A DNA stretch of 64,000 nucleotides. It comes from Marinobacter sediminicola. Lineage in GTDB: Bacteria > Pseudomonadota > Gammaproteobacteria > Pseudomonadales > Oleiphilaceae. Position 1 is the first letter of the stretch, and each line of letters begins with the position of its first letter. Made by a program: the position numbers and the translations under genes. Shown piece after piece: positions 17,452 through 25,740 of this stretch. Location: NCBI RefSeq assembly GCF_031157525.1, contig NZ_JAVIXR010000001.1, forward strand, positions 434,001 to 498,000, written 5' to 3'. The notes below the pieces were generated by a model. It was not told the origin of the DNA, searched no databases, and was given only the letters and a program-made list of their open reading frames with translations.

Positions 17452-20091
17452 TTACATTGCTTTTTTTACAGTCTCAAGGTGGGCTTCAATCTCTGCATTG
17501 CCTGGTGCGAGATCCAGTGCTTTTTCTATCACTGTTTTGGCTTCGGCATGCTTTCCGGTCAGGTGCAGTATCCAGCCATAGGTATCCAATACGGCTGGGC
17601 TATTTGGTGCGAGATCGCTGGCTCGCTTGGCCATGTTGAGTGCCCGTTCGGGATTTTCTTCACGAAGGGTCCAAGCCAGATTGTTGAGTGCAGCCACGCT
17701 GTTTGGCTGTTTGGCTATCACTTGCTCGTAATGGTTTACAGCAGCTGCCTCCTGGCCGTTAGTCAGTAGCCAATCAGCTCGCGCCATGTGTGCGGCAAGG
17801 CTTTGCGGTGCTTCCTGTACCCAGTTTTGGGTTAAACCATCCATTGAGTCGGGTGCGCTCGCTTGTGCAAGCACAATGAGGGATGGCATCAAGTTAAGAT
17901 CTTTGGTGGCTTGCCATCTGTCTGCAAGATAGTCGTAGGCGCCTTTGGGGCCCTTTTGTTGTTGCAAAAGCCTGGTGCGCGAGAGAATTGTCGCGGGCAG
18001 TTCGCCGTGTATCTTTTCTACACCATCGAGCGCGGTAAACGCATCGTCGAGTTTGCCTTCCATCTGTGCGATGCCTGCGGGAAGGAGCGCAAAGCCTATG
18101 TTCTCTGGCTCAAGAGCTATGGCTTCGGCCGCTTTCGCTCGGGCTTTTGTCCAGTCGTTTTTGTCGGCGGCAGCCTTTGCCTCTGCCAGCAGCAACTGAC
18201 CGTGAGCTCGCTTTACGGTGATGGAGTCGCTGTCTTTCCATTGCGATAGAGTTTCTCTGGCGGATGCCAGTTCGCCTTGGGTTATTTCGATCAGTGCGGT
18301 GAGTGTGTCTGTGTTCCGTTCGAGTTCCGGGTGCGTTTTTGCGACATCGGCCAACCAGTTTTTGGCCTCCGGCACTGTGTGGTCCTGCATGTAAATTTGG
18401 CCGGCTTGCTGTAACGGACGTATTGCGTCGGGGGTCATGACAGCAGCTGCTACCAACAGGTTAACGGCATCATTGCGTTTGCCGGTTTGCGCATAGAGGC
18501 TTGCTAGCGCCACTTTCGGAGCCTGTAGGTCGGGGCTTTCTTTTGATAGTTTTTCGAGCCTTGCTATTGCAGCATCGGGGTTTCCAAGCCTGGCATCTGC
18601 AAGGCTTGCTAGTAATATTGCCCTGGGTTGATCTGCATAACCGTTGATGAGTGAGTCGCGGATTTCTGCCGCTTCCAGCTTTTCATCCTGCTGGATCAGC
18701 ACGTTCAGATAGGTGCTGGTGGTCGACCAGTCTGAAGGGTCGGAGGTGAATGCCATGCGCAATTGGCCTAGGGCCTGCTCAGGCTGATCGTTCTGTAGAT
18801 AGTGCCTTGCAAGGGCGAGGCGCAGCCTTACGCGCCCCGGTTCGTTGCCAATGGCTTTACTGAGGCTGGCGATACCCGCGCTTTCGTGGCCGGGCAGGCT
18901 AAGGGCCAGAATGCCGTGCATGGCCAGCAGCTCGTTGTCATTGGGGCGAGCTTCTATCGCACGGGTTAAGGTTTTAAGGGCAGCTTCTCTGTCGCCGGTA
19001 TCAATCTGGGCCATGGTGGCGGCCCGTATGAACTGTACGGGGGTTGTTTCCGGGTCGAGGTTTTCTTTGAGTAACTGGGCACCTTCATCCAGATCGCCGG
19101 TGCCGGCGGATATTGCACCCAGCATCAGGGCGACCTGTTCGTTTTCAGGATCAAGCTTCAGCGTGTCTCGCAATATGGCTTTAGCTTCCTCAAAATTCCC
19201 TTCTTTAAGGGCCGCAACCGCGGCTTCAGCCTGTTCCCGGGCGCCGGTGTTGATGTTTTCGGCGAGTATCCGGTTATAAATTTGGGCTTCGGTTATTTTC
19301 CCTTGCTCGGTAAGTACTCGAGAGAGGGTGGTCAGTACATTGCGCCGGATGGGCAGGAAAATATCCGATGTTGGTAGTTCGCCAACCGCATCCGTCAATG
19401 TGGCGGCCGCTTGGTCAAGTTGATTCAGCCGGTATTGAGCCTGTCCTTTCCAGTACAGCACTTCTGGAGCTGCTTGATTTTTTGCAAGCCAATTCCTGGC
19501 CGCCTCTACGGCTTGTTGGTTTTTACCCAGATTGATCTGAGCCTGGAGAACACCGGTGATTGCCGGGATATTAGAGCCGTTACTTGTGGCCAGGCTGGTG
19601 TACAGCGCAAGGGCTTCGGCTACTTCGCCGGATCTGCGCAAGGCTTCTGCGCGGATCAACGATGCTTCCAGCTGGTCTTCTGGGGAGCTTGGGGTTTGCA
19701 GTGCCAGAGTTTCAATGGCTGAGAGATGTTTTCCTTGTTCTACATAGGCGCGGGCAAGGGTGAGGCCTACCGCGTTGGGCTGTTCCTTTACCCAGGGGGC
19801 AAGGAGTTCAGCGGCTTCTTTGGCGGCGCCTAGTTCCAGATACAGATCGGCAAGGCGCACAATGTGCTCAACGTTGTCCGGATCTTTTTGTATGGCGTTT
19901 TTGATTTCCAGCAGGGCCGATCGGAATTGGCCCTGGTTGGAATATGTCTCTGCACGCGTAATGTGAGAGAGCGCCTCTGATGTATCTGGCCCACTGTTGC
20001 AGCCGGATATTAGCAGCGGTACTGCAAGCATAAGGCTGCCTGCCAGTACCAGCCCGGGAAGTGTTTTCTTTTTTGTGTGCCTTGTGATCAT
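17452..20091 (-). CDS. prsT: PEP-CTERM system TPR lipoprotein PrsT
   Basis: An 879-aa lipoprotein. The signal peptide ends in the lipobox LISGC (C31), so the mature N-terminus should be lipidated. The rest is continuous tetratricopeptide repeats (for example YSNQGQFRSALLEIKNAIQKDPDN at the start and KHAEAKTVIEKALDLAPGNAEIEAHL at the end). Length and repeat content fit PrsT, the TPR lipoprotein found with exosortase A. By analogy with other TPR lipoproteins of polymer secretion systems it may link polymer synthesis or export to the outer membrane; that is inference. The start has AAGGAG 9 nt upstream. It is 50 bp downstream of prsR and ends at a terminator. Confidence 0.88.
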   Translation of the reverse strand: MITRHTKKKTLPGLVLAGSLMLAVPLLISGCNSGPDTSEALSHITRAETYSNQGQFRSALLEIKNAIQKDPDNVEHIVRLADLYLELGAAKEAAELLAPWVKEQPNAVGLTLARAYVEQGKHLSAIETLALQTPSSPEDQLEASLIRAEALRRSGEVAEALALYTSLATSNGSNIPAITGVLQAQINLGKNQQAVEAARNWLAKNQAAPEVLYWKGQAQYRLNQLDQAAATLTDAVGELPTSDIFLPIRRNVLTTLSRVLTEQGKITEAQIYNRILAENINTGAREQAEAAVAALKEGNFEEAKAILRDTLKLDPENEQVALMLGAISAGTGDLDEGAQLLKENLDPETTPVQFIRAATMAQIDTGDREAALKTLTRAIEARPNDNELLAMHGILALSLPGHESAGIASLSKAIGNEPGRVRLRLALARHYLQNDQPEQALGQLRMAFTSDPSDWSTTSTYLNVLIQQDEKLEAAEIRDSLINGYADQPRAILLASLADARLGNPDAAIARLEKLSKESPDLQAPKVALASLYAQTGKRNDAVNLLVAAAVMTPDAIRPLQQAGQIYMQDHTVPEAKNWLADVAKTHPELERNTDTLTALIEITQGELASARETLSQWKDSDSITVKRAHGQLLLAEAKAAADKNDWTKARAKAAEAIALEPENIGFALLPAGIAQMEGKLDDAFTALDGVEKIHGELPATILSRTRLLQQQKGPKGAYDYLADRWQATKDLNLMPSLIVLAQASAPDSMDGLTQNWVQEAPQSLAAHMARADWLLTNGQEAAAVNHYEQVIAKQPNSVAALNNLAWTLREENPERALNMAKRASDLAPNSPAVLDTYGWILHLTGKHAEAKTVIEKALDLAPGNAEIEAHLETVKKAM

Positions 20092-20141
20092 GTAAAACTG
20101 CTCCTTGAGCTTTGCGCTGCCATCGTGTGCCGGAGGGCTAT

Positions 20142-21515
20142 TTATACTTCCGGGGCCACTGCCGATGTGTCGATTTTATATTTGTCGGTAAGGTTGTAGA
20201 GAGTGGGGCGGGTAATGCCCAGAAGCCGGGAAGCCTGAGTCATGTTGAAGCCACTCGTTTGAAGCGCCTGCATTATTGCTCGGCTTTCGGCCTGTTCCCG
20301 AACCTGGCGCAGGTTCAGGTGGCTTACGGCAGGCTCATCGCACCCTGGGAGCTCAAGATCTCCGGCGGTTATGCGCTTACCATCCGCCATGATGGTGGCC
20401 CGCTTTATTTTGTTGATCATTTCCCGAACGTTGCCTGGCCACGAGTAGCTGCTTATGGCGTTCACAGCGTCGTCTGAAAAGGACAGGTTTTGTCTGTCCA
20501 TCTGTTTGCTAAGGGATTTGAGCAGGGATTGCGCAATAACCAATGCATCTCCCTCTCTTTCCCTCACAGCGGGAACATCGAGGGTTATCTCGCTGATTCG
20601 GTAGTATAGATCTTCACGAAAATCGCCACTGGCAATCAGTTGGGCAAGCTTTTGGTGGGTGGCGCACACTACCCGTACGTCCACGGGTATGGGTTTTACA
20701 GAGCCCACCCTGTCAACAACACGCTCTTGCAGGAAACGCAGCAACTTGGATTGAAGCGACATAGGCATGTCGCCAATCTCATCAAGAAAGAGGGTGCCGC
20801 CGTTGGCGCTTTCAATTTTGCCTTTTTTGGCTTGCGTAGCCCCGGTGAAGGCGCCTTTTTCGAAACCGAACAGCTCGCTTTCCAGAAGGTTTTCAGGAAT
20901 GGCGGCGCAGTTAATAGCGGCAAACACATTGCCGGACCGAGGGCTTAGATCGTGCAGTGCGCGGGCGAGTACTTCTTTGCCTGTGCCGGTTTCACCAATA
21001 ATAAGGGTGGTTACATCGGTAGGTGCAACCTTCTCCAGTGTGCGGCATACGGCCATCATTTGCGGGCTGGCGGCGATGATGCCTTTGATGCTGGTGCCGT
21101 TGTTTTGCTGTGATAGATCCTGGTTTTCCCGTTCCAATTCAGCTAAACGAAACGCGCGGTTGACCACAAAGGTGAGGATGTCGGCTTCCAGGGGTTTCTG
21201 ATAGAAGTCGGATGCGCCCATGCCGATCGCCTTGACGGCATTTTCTTTGTCTTCTCGACCGGTGACGACAATCACTTTGGTTAAAGGCGCAAGCCGCAGA
21301 ATTTCTTCCAGTAGGGCGAATCCTTCTGTTGCGCCGCCGGGGTCGGGCGGCAAGCCGAGGTCCAGCGTTACCACGTGGGGTTCTTCGCGCCTGAGCGCGG
21401 TGAGGGCGGCTTCCCTGTCTGAAGCGACAGTCACCTCCAGATCGTCGCTGAAGCACCAGCGCATCTGGCTTTGTAGGCCCGGGTCGTCTTCTACTATCAG
21501 TAGTCGTCTAGTCAC
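20142..21515 (-). CDS. prsR: Sigma-54-dependent response regulator PrsR
   Basis: A 457-aa NtrC-family activator: receiver domain (residues 1-120, phospho-acceptor D52 in TLDLGLPP), AAA+ domain with Walker A GETGTGKE (174-181) and the sigma-54-contacting GAFTGA loop (221-226), and a C-terminal Fis-type helix-turn-helix (MTQASRLLGITRPTLYNLTDKY). It matches the PEP-CTERM-associated regulator PrsR in order and neighbours. Phosphorylated by PrsK, it should activate the -24/-12 promoters at 17288 and 23940. The start is GTG at 21515; an AAAGGA lies about 12 nt upstream, a longer spacing than usual. A nested inverted repeat occupies the 102-bp gap after prsK. Confidence 0.92.
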   Translation of the reverse strand: MTRRLLIVEDDPGLQSQMRWCFSDDLEVTVASDREAALTALRREEPHVVTLDLGLPPDPGGATEGFALLEEILRLAPLTKVIVVTGREDKENAVKAIGMGASDFYQKPLEADILTFVVNRAFRLAELERENQDLSQQNNGTSIKGIIAASPQMMAVCRTLEKVAPTDVTTLIIGETGTGKEVLARALHDLSPRSGNVFAAINCAAIPENLLESELFGFEKGAFTGATQAKKGKIESANGGTLFLDEIGDMPMSLQSKLLRFLQERVVDRVGSVKPIPVDVRVVCATHQKLAQLIASGDFREDLYYRISEITLDVPAVREREGDALVIAQSLLKSLSKQMDRQNLSFSDDAVNAISSYSWPGNVREMINKIKRATIMADGKRITAGDLELPGCDEPAVSHLNLRQVREQAESRAIMQALQTSGFNMTQASRLLGITRPTLYNLTDKYKIDTSAVAPEV

Positions 21516-21562
21516 AACAGCAACAAGTCCTTTGTTTTAATGTTCCAATATATCTGATTCTT

Positions 21563-21599
21563 AACTGAACATTGACACTTTGCAATGATCGATTCAGTT
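21563..21599. repeat. Nested inverted repeat between prsK and prsR
   Basis: AACTGAA (21563-21569) pairs with TTCAGTT (21593-21599), and directly inside it CATTG pairs with CAATG (21570-21574, 21583-21587) around an 8-nt loop, leaving a 5-nt bulge. This can form a long hairpin in the intercistronic RNA or an operator ahead of prsR. Confidence 0.5.
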
Positions 21600-21617
21600 G
21601 TTGTGTCTGGTCGCCAT

Positions 21618-23750
21618 TTAATTGACGAATTCCGGCGGGTTCGGTAGGTCGATAATCAGGTGTTTATTGGTCTGATTACCGTGTTCCGACTTTTCCGCCA
21701 GGGGTATGCGCACAGAAAAACATGAGCCCACGCCTGGTTCACTAGTGGCATCTATGGTTCCGCCCAGTTTTTGTATGTATTCCCTGGCCTGGTAGGCGCC
21801 AATTCCCATGCCAGTAAGCCCTTTGGTGCTTTCAAATGCTTTGAACAGTCGGCCATTAATGAAGTCATCACTCATGCCGCATCCGGTGTCCTGGATAAAT
21901 AGCACAACATTGCCCTTGGCAATTTTTAGCGACAGGCTGACTTCCCCGTCTGGAGGGGTGGCATCTTGGGCGTTTTGAATAAGGTGGCCCAGCACGCTTC
22001 TTAGTTGTTCGGGGTCGGCTTTGACAATTATTCGTGGCTGGGCGCCATCAAGTACCGGTGCTGGTTGTTGCTTGCTGTAGTGATCAACAAGTCCGCTTAC
22101 CAACTCTGTCAGATCCAGCTTGTTGTTAATTTCCATGTCATCTGCTGTTGGTTTACGAATGTGGGCTAACAGATTGGACATTTTGCGAACCGCATGATCT
22201 GTGGTGTTGATCATGTCTTCAATAAACGCAGGGTTGTTCTTGTGTTTCTGGGCATTGTTGACCAGCAGTGTCAGTTGCGCGACGACCGTTTTCAGATCGT
22301 GCACCATGAATGCAGACGCTTTGCTGACGGCCTCAAACTGCATGGCACGGGATAGTCGGTTCTGCGCATCGGCCTGAGCCAATAGGTTACAGGTTTGTCG
22401 GGCGACCACTTTAATCAGGTCAAAGTTTTCCCAGTTAAGGTCGACCCGGGCATAAGGTCGGCCAATCATTGCTATGCCGTAGAGCTCGTTGCTGAGATAT
22501 AAGGGAATAATCAGCCAAGCGTCGGGAGTTTTGGCAATGGCGTCAGGAATTTCCAGCAGGTCGTAGCTCACTGGGTCGGCTCTGTATTCGTCGAGATTGA
22601 CGATCCATTCTTTCTCGTTAAACAGGCGCACCAGTTCGGCATCTTCATCGATAACGGTGTATCTGGGCGTGGCCAGATTGGCGGACTCTCTCAATGTGTA
22701 GGAGCCCTGGTCGCTTTTAAGCCAGATAGCGCCGGCGTTGCTCTCCACCAGCCCCCCCAGAATGCGGATAACGCGTTGCGCCAACGGGGGCTCATCGCTC
22801 AGGTACGCCAACTCTTTGGTCAGTTTTAGCCATTCTTCCCGGTAATCGTATTTGTAATCGAAGAAGTTCTGGCTGATCAGAACCATAAGTTTTGCCCGAA
22901 TTCGACGGGAGAGGACGAGCGTTGTCAGGAACACCAGAGCAACGGCAGACAGGAGCACTTGTAAGGCTTCGCCCCAGTCGCCACCGAGAATGCGCACGTA
23001 ATATCCGCTCACAGATAGAAGCAGCAAATAAGCGCCGGCCATGATTAGCGTGCCGGCATGAAATACTGCTGAGCGGGATAGTTGGAAATCGATCGGTTGT
23101 TTGCGCGTGTTGACAACGTTGATTGCAAACAATGGCACCAGTGCAGCGTTAACGAAGCCTCGCGCGTTCCAGAAGGAATCGGCAATTGAACCAAAGAGCA
23201 ATGCGTCGGCGTACATCAGGAAGTCGAAGATAAATATAGTTGCCGTGCCGATGCACAGGTACTTCATGCTGGAGCGCCCGAACGCGGGTGCATTGCGCCA
23301 GATTTGTTCCACCAGGGAGAGGCCGAGAAGCGACAGTGCAATCTGTCCGATGAGCTTGGTTTTACCATCCACCAAGGCGATGCCAAATATGAATTCCAGG
23401 CTTCCAAGGAGCAGTAGTGTGATGAGCAGGACCGTTGTCGCGCCCCCAAGGAATTTCTTTAATTGCCCACTAAGTCGCCCATGGCGAAAGGTGTCTCGCA
23501 ACATGGCGAACAGAAGGAGGATCCAGGCGGTGTCGCGGAGCAGTTCCAATAGATAGCGAATAAAGAAGCCGGGGTGGCCCCACAGGCTTTGGGTAACCAG
23601 GGTTGATGCCCAAAGAGTGGTGACCGTGGCAGCAAGGAATAAGGCCCGATCTATGTCGCGACGCAGGTAGCGAGTGCCTACAAGCACCGAAAGTATTGCA
23701 AATACCACAGCCGCCGCGCCGTGGCTTATCACGCTCATATCTGGAAGCAT
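21618..23750 (-). CDS. prsK: Membrane histidine kinase PrsK
   Basis: A 710-aa sensor kinase. The N-terminal third is a run of hydrophobic helices (about eight, residues 1-270), then a GAF-like domain (about 290-460, with an AKTPDAWLIIPLYLSNELYGIAMIG stretch), then the phospho-acceptor H484 in MVHDLKTVVAQL and a HATPase domain (NAQDATPPDGEV, DTGCGMSDDFI, GMGIGAYQAREYI). This is the layout of the exosortase-A-associated kinase PrsK, and PrsR follows. The signal sensed is unknown. Start 23750 is the first ATG; a second at 23738 is possible, and neither has a strong ribosome-binding site. Divergent from the second PEP-CTERM gene. Confidence 0.9.
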   Translation of the reverse strand: MLPDMSVISHGAAAVVFAILSVLVGTRYLRRDIDRALFLAATVTTLWASTLVTQSLWGHPGFFIRYLLELLRDTAWILLLFAMLRDTFRHGRLSGQLKKFLGGATTVLLITLLLLGSLEFIFGIALVDGKTKLIGQIALSLLGLSLVEQIWRNAPAFGRSSMKYLCIGTATIFIFDFLMYADALLFGSIADSFWNARGFVNAALVPLFAINVVNTRKQPIDFQLSRSAVFHAGTLIMAGAYLLLLSVSGYYVRILGGDWGEALQVLLSAVALVFLTTLVLSRRIRAKLMVLISQNFFDYKYDYREEWLKLTKELAYLSDEPPLAQRVIRILGGLVESNAGAIWLKSDQGSYTLRESANLATPRYTVIDEDAELVRLFNEKEWIVNLDEYRADPVSYDLLEIPDAIAKTPDAWLIIPLYLSNELYGIAMIGRPYARVDLNWENFDLIKVVARQTCNLLAQADAQNRLSRAMQFEAVSKASAFMVHDLKTVVAQLTLLVNNAQKHKNNPAFIEDMINTTDHAVRKMSNLLAHIRKPTADDMEINNKLDLTELVSGLVDHYSKQQPAPVLDGAQPRIIVKADPEQLRSVLGHLIQNAQDATPPDGEVSLSLKIAKGNVVLFIQDTGCGMSDDFINGRLFKAFESTKGLTGMGIGAYQAREYIQKLGGTIDATSEPGVGSCFSVRIPLAEKSEHGNQTNKHLIIDLPNPPEFVN

Positions 23751-23899
23751 GCAATCTACCTATTCCATGGATACGTGTAGTTTGAGGTGGGCGGCGGTTC
23801 TGTGCAACTCCTATGAGTGCATGCTTAACATGCAATCAATTAATATATGTCAGTAATTCTTACAGTTTTGATGGGTTTCGAATGATTTTCGTCTTTTGG

Positions 23900-23918
23900 T
23901 TCATTCTATGCGAATGAA
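23900..23918. promoter_or_regulatory. Perfect 7-bp inverted repeat, candidate PrsR binding site
   Basis: TTCATTC-N5-GAATGAA is an exact inverted repeat ending 22 nt before the GG of the sigma-54 promoter at 23940. Its length and symmetry suit a Fis-type helix-turn-helix dimer such as PrsR. I do not see the same sequence upstream of the promoter at 17288, so the assignment is tentative. Confidence 0.5.
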
Positions 23919-23939
23919 AAGCGGGCAGTTTATCCGGTG

Positions 23940-23955
23940 TGGTTTGACGATTGCT
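23940..23955 (+). promoter_or_regulatory. Sigma-54 (-24/-12) promoter of the second PEP-CTERM gene
   Basis: TGGTTTGACGATTGCT has GG and GC exactly 10 nt apart and a perfect TTGCT -12 element; the -24 element keeps TGG but not CACG. The predicted start near 23966 is 35 nt before the chosen ATG at 24001. Confidence 0.75.
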
Positions 23956-24000
23956 TAGTTAAGGCTGTGATAAATGAACGGGACGCCAAAGGATCGCGCT

Positions 24001-24717
24001 ATGAAAATAAAAATGAAGTGTCTGGCTATTGTTACGCTGTCTGGAGCCATGTTTACGGGTAATGTGGCCGCCGGCCCCACCATTGATTTGGATTATCAGG
24101 GCGCCACGCACGGTTTCAATAACGGAAGCATGTCGAACACGGCTACCAGTAGCACCTACAGCAACTATAACGCGGGTATGTTTAACTTCACGACCAGCAA
24201 TGCTGTCGGAGCCTCGCCAGTTGCTTGGACAGGTGCACTCGATGCATTTTGTATCGATCTTGATGTGTTTTTGGACAAGACCAACAGAACTTACGAGCTC
24301 AAAACAGCTGATAGTTACTTCAATAACGCAAACCTGGTGTCCTCTATCGGCAAGCTTTATACCGGATACCAAAGCAGCGTCGTTGATGAAGATTCATCTG
24401 CGGCTTTCCAGCTCGCTTTGTGGGAAGTTATCTATGAGACAGGTGGTTCTTATGGCCTTCAAAACGGTAACTTCCAGGCTGATACCGGTTTTAGTGGTTC
24501 CCGCACAATGGCTGACGGGTGGCTAGCGGGGTTGGCGGGCCAGTCTGAGGACTACGTAATGTATGTTCTGGATGCGGTTACCGTTCCCGACGGTAAGGAT
24601 TCCCAAGACCTGTTGGTGTTCACACCAAAGCCTCCAGTAAGTGTGCCTGAGCCTGGCACTCTCGCCCTTCTGGGACTGGGTTTGGCGGGGCTGGTTGCGC
24701 GCCGTAAAAAAGCCTGA
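24001..24717 (+). CDS. PEP-CTERM sorting-domain protein with thioester-like Cys/Gln motifs
   Basis: A 238-aa exported exosortase substrate. ATG 24001 opens the signal peptide (MKIKMKCLAIVTLSGAMF...GNVAAG); ATG 23974 would add nine hydrophilic residues. The C-terminal signal is VPEPGTLALLGLGLAGL plus the tail VARRKKA. The mature domain holds a single cysteine, C84 in AFCIDLD, and the motif F-Q137-L-A-L-W141-EVIYE. This pairing resembles the Cys and the TQxAxW motif of Gram-positive thioester surface domains, where Cys and Gln form an internal thioester that bonds to host or matrix targets. Family identity is not established; the resemblance is by motif. Driven by the sigma-54 promoter at 23940. 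Confidence 0.88.
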   Translation: MKIKMKCLAIVTLSGAMFTGNVAAGPTIDLDYQGATHGFNNGSMSNTATSSTYSNYNAGMFNFTTSNAVGASPVAWTGALDAFCIDLDVFLDKTNRTYELKTADSYFNNANLVSSIGKLYTGYQSSVVDEDSSAAFQLALWEVIYETGGSYGLQNGNFQADTGFSGSRTMADGWLAGLAGQSEDYVMYVLDAVTVPDGKDSQDLLVFTPKPPVSVPEPGTLALLGLGLAGLVARRKKA

Positions 24718-24735
24718 CATTTTTGGTTCAAGGAT

Positions 24736-24763
24736 AAAAGCCACCAAATTATGGTGGCTTTTT
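24736..24763 (+). terminator. Bidirectional rho-independent terminator
   Basis: AAAAGCCACC and GGTGGCTTTT form a 10-bp stem with a 7-nt loop and T/A runs on both sides. It lies between the convergent PEP-CTERM gene (+) and the SDR gene (-) and can serve both. Confidence 0.85.
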
Positions 24764-24780
24764 GCATTGTGGCTCACTGG

Positions 24781-25740
24781 TTATAAAGACGTTTTGTTAT
24801 CTCTGTAAAACCGGAAAATCTCCTTAAGTGAACGCTTTGGCGTAAAACCAAACTCCTTCTCAAAGGCTCTGCCATCTATCACCACCGGATACTTGAAGAA
24901 GTCCATCAGGTAGGCAGGGAAGCGTTTTAGCCCCATGGTGCGCAGTATCAATCGAGGCAATACCGGGGGAATAGACGGGATGGGGATTCGTGTGCAGCCG
25001 CACAGATCCAGTGCTCGTTGGTAGGCTACCCAATCGCTGGGTGCCACGTTGAATATTCCCCGGGTTGGCTTTTGGCTCGCCAACACTATGGCATCTGCCA
25101 TGTCGTCTATGTGGATAAATTGCATCATGGGGGAGAAGCCGGCCATTACTGGTGCCAGAGGGCTGGCGAGTAGCCTGCCCATTGTATTGCGCACGCTGGG
25201 CCCGACAATGTTGCAAGGGCGCAGAACGCTGATGTTCAACTCTGGATAGCGCCACAAATAGATGCTTGCAAGGCTTTCGAGCTCTACCGAATCAATCAAA
25301 TCGGCGCTTAAGCCTGCGCTTTTGAGGGGCGCGGACTCGTTAATCAAGGCCGGGTTATAGGCCATGGCCCCATATACGTGGTAAGTGGAAAGCACAACAA
25401 CCCTGCGTACGCCGTACTTCTGGCTGAGGTCCAGCAGTTTTTGCGTGCCCAGCACATTGGCGTTGTAGCGCCGCATGCGGGAGAGTTGGCTTGAGCGGAT
25501 GCGACCCAAATGGATAACGCTATCAAATTTATAACGGCGAAACAGGTCTTCGAATGTGCGCTTGTTGAAGTCGATGCAGTAGCTTGGAATGTCGTCGCCA
25601 AGTTCAACTCGTTTACGGGCGTCTACTGCCACTAGGTTGCACGTATTCCGTAGCCGCTCAATCACTTGCTGGGTGAGCGCCCCGGCGGCGCCTGTCACCA
25701 GAACGTTGGGCTTGGGTGGCTGGCTAGTGTGAGCCTTCAT
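24781..25740 (-). CDS. NAD(P)-dependent epimerase/dehydratase (extended SDR)
   Basis: A 319-aa Rossmann-fold protein starting with VLVTGAAGALTQQVIERL (the extended-SDR glycine motif, residues about 13-30). It has a VHLGRIR-like strand, a catalytic STYHVYGAM region with the Tyr, and a SVLRPCNIVGP segment (substrate-binding). Extended SDRs act on nucleotide sugars or sterol-like substrates; this one is not close to a named enzyme by eye. Here it is the last gene of a mutarotase, acyltransferase, SDR operon and overlaps the acyltransferase stop by one base (TGATG), so a lipid-related role is as likely as a sugar one. Confidence 0.82.
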   Translation of the reverse strand: MKAHTSQPPKPNVLVTGAAGALTQQVIERLRNTCNLVAVDARKRVELGDDIPSYCIDFNKRTFEDLFRRYKFDSVIHLGRIRSSQLSRMRRYNANVLGTQKLLDLSQKYGVRRVVVLSTYHVYGAMAYNPALINESAPLKSAGLSADLIDSVELESLASIYLWRYPELNISVLRPCNIVGPSVRNTMGRLLASPLAPVMAGFSPMMQFIHIDDMADAIVLASQKPTRGIFNVAPSDWVAYQRALDLCGCTRIPIPSIPPVLPRLILRTMGLKRFPAYLMDFFKYPVVIDGRAFEKEFGFTPKRSLKEIFRFYRDNKTSL

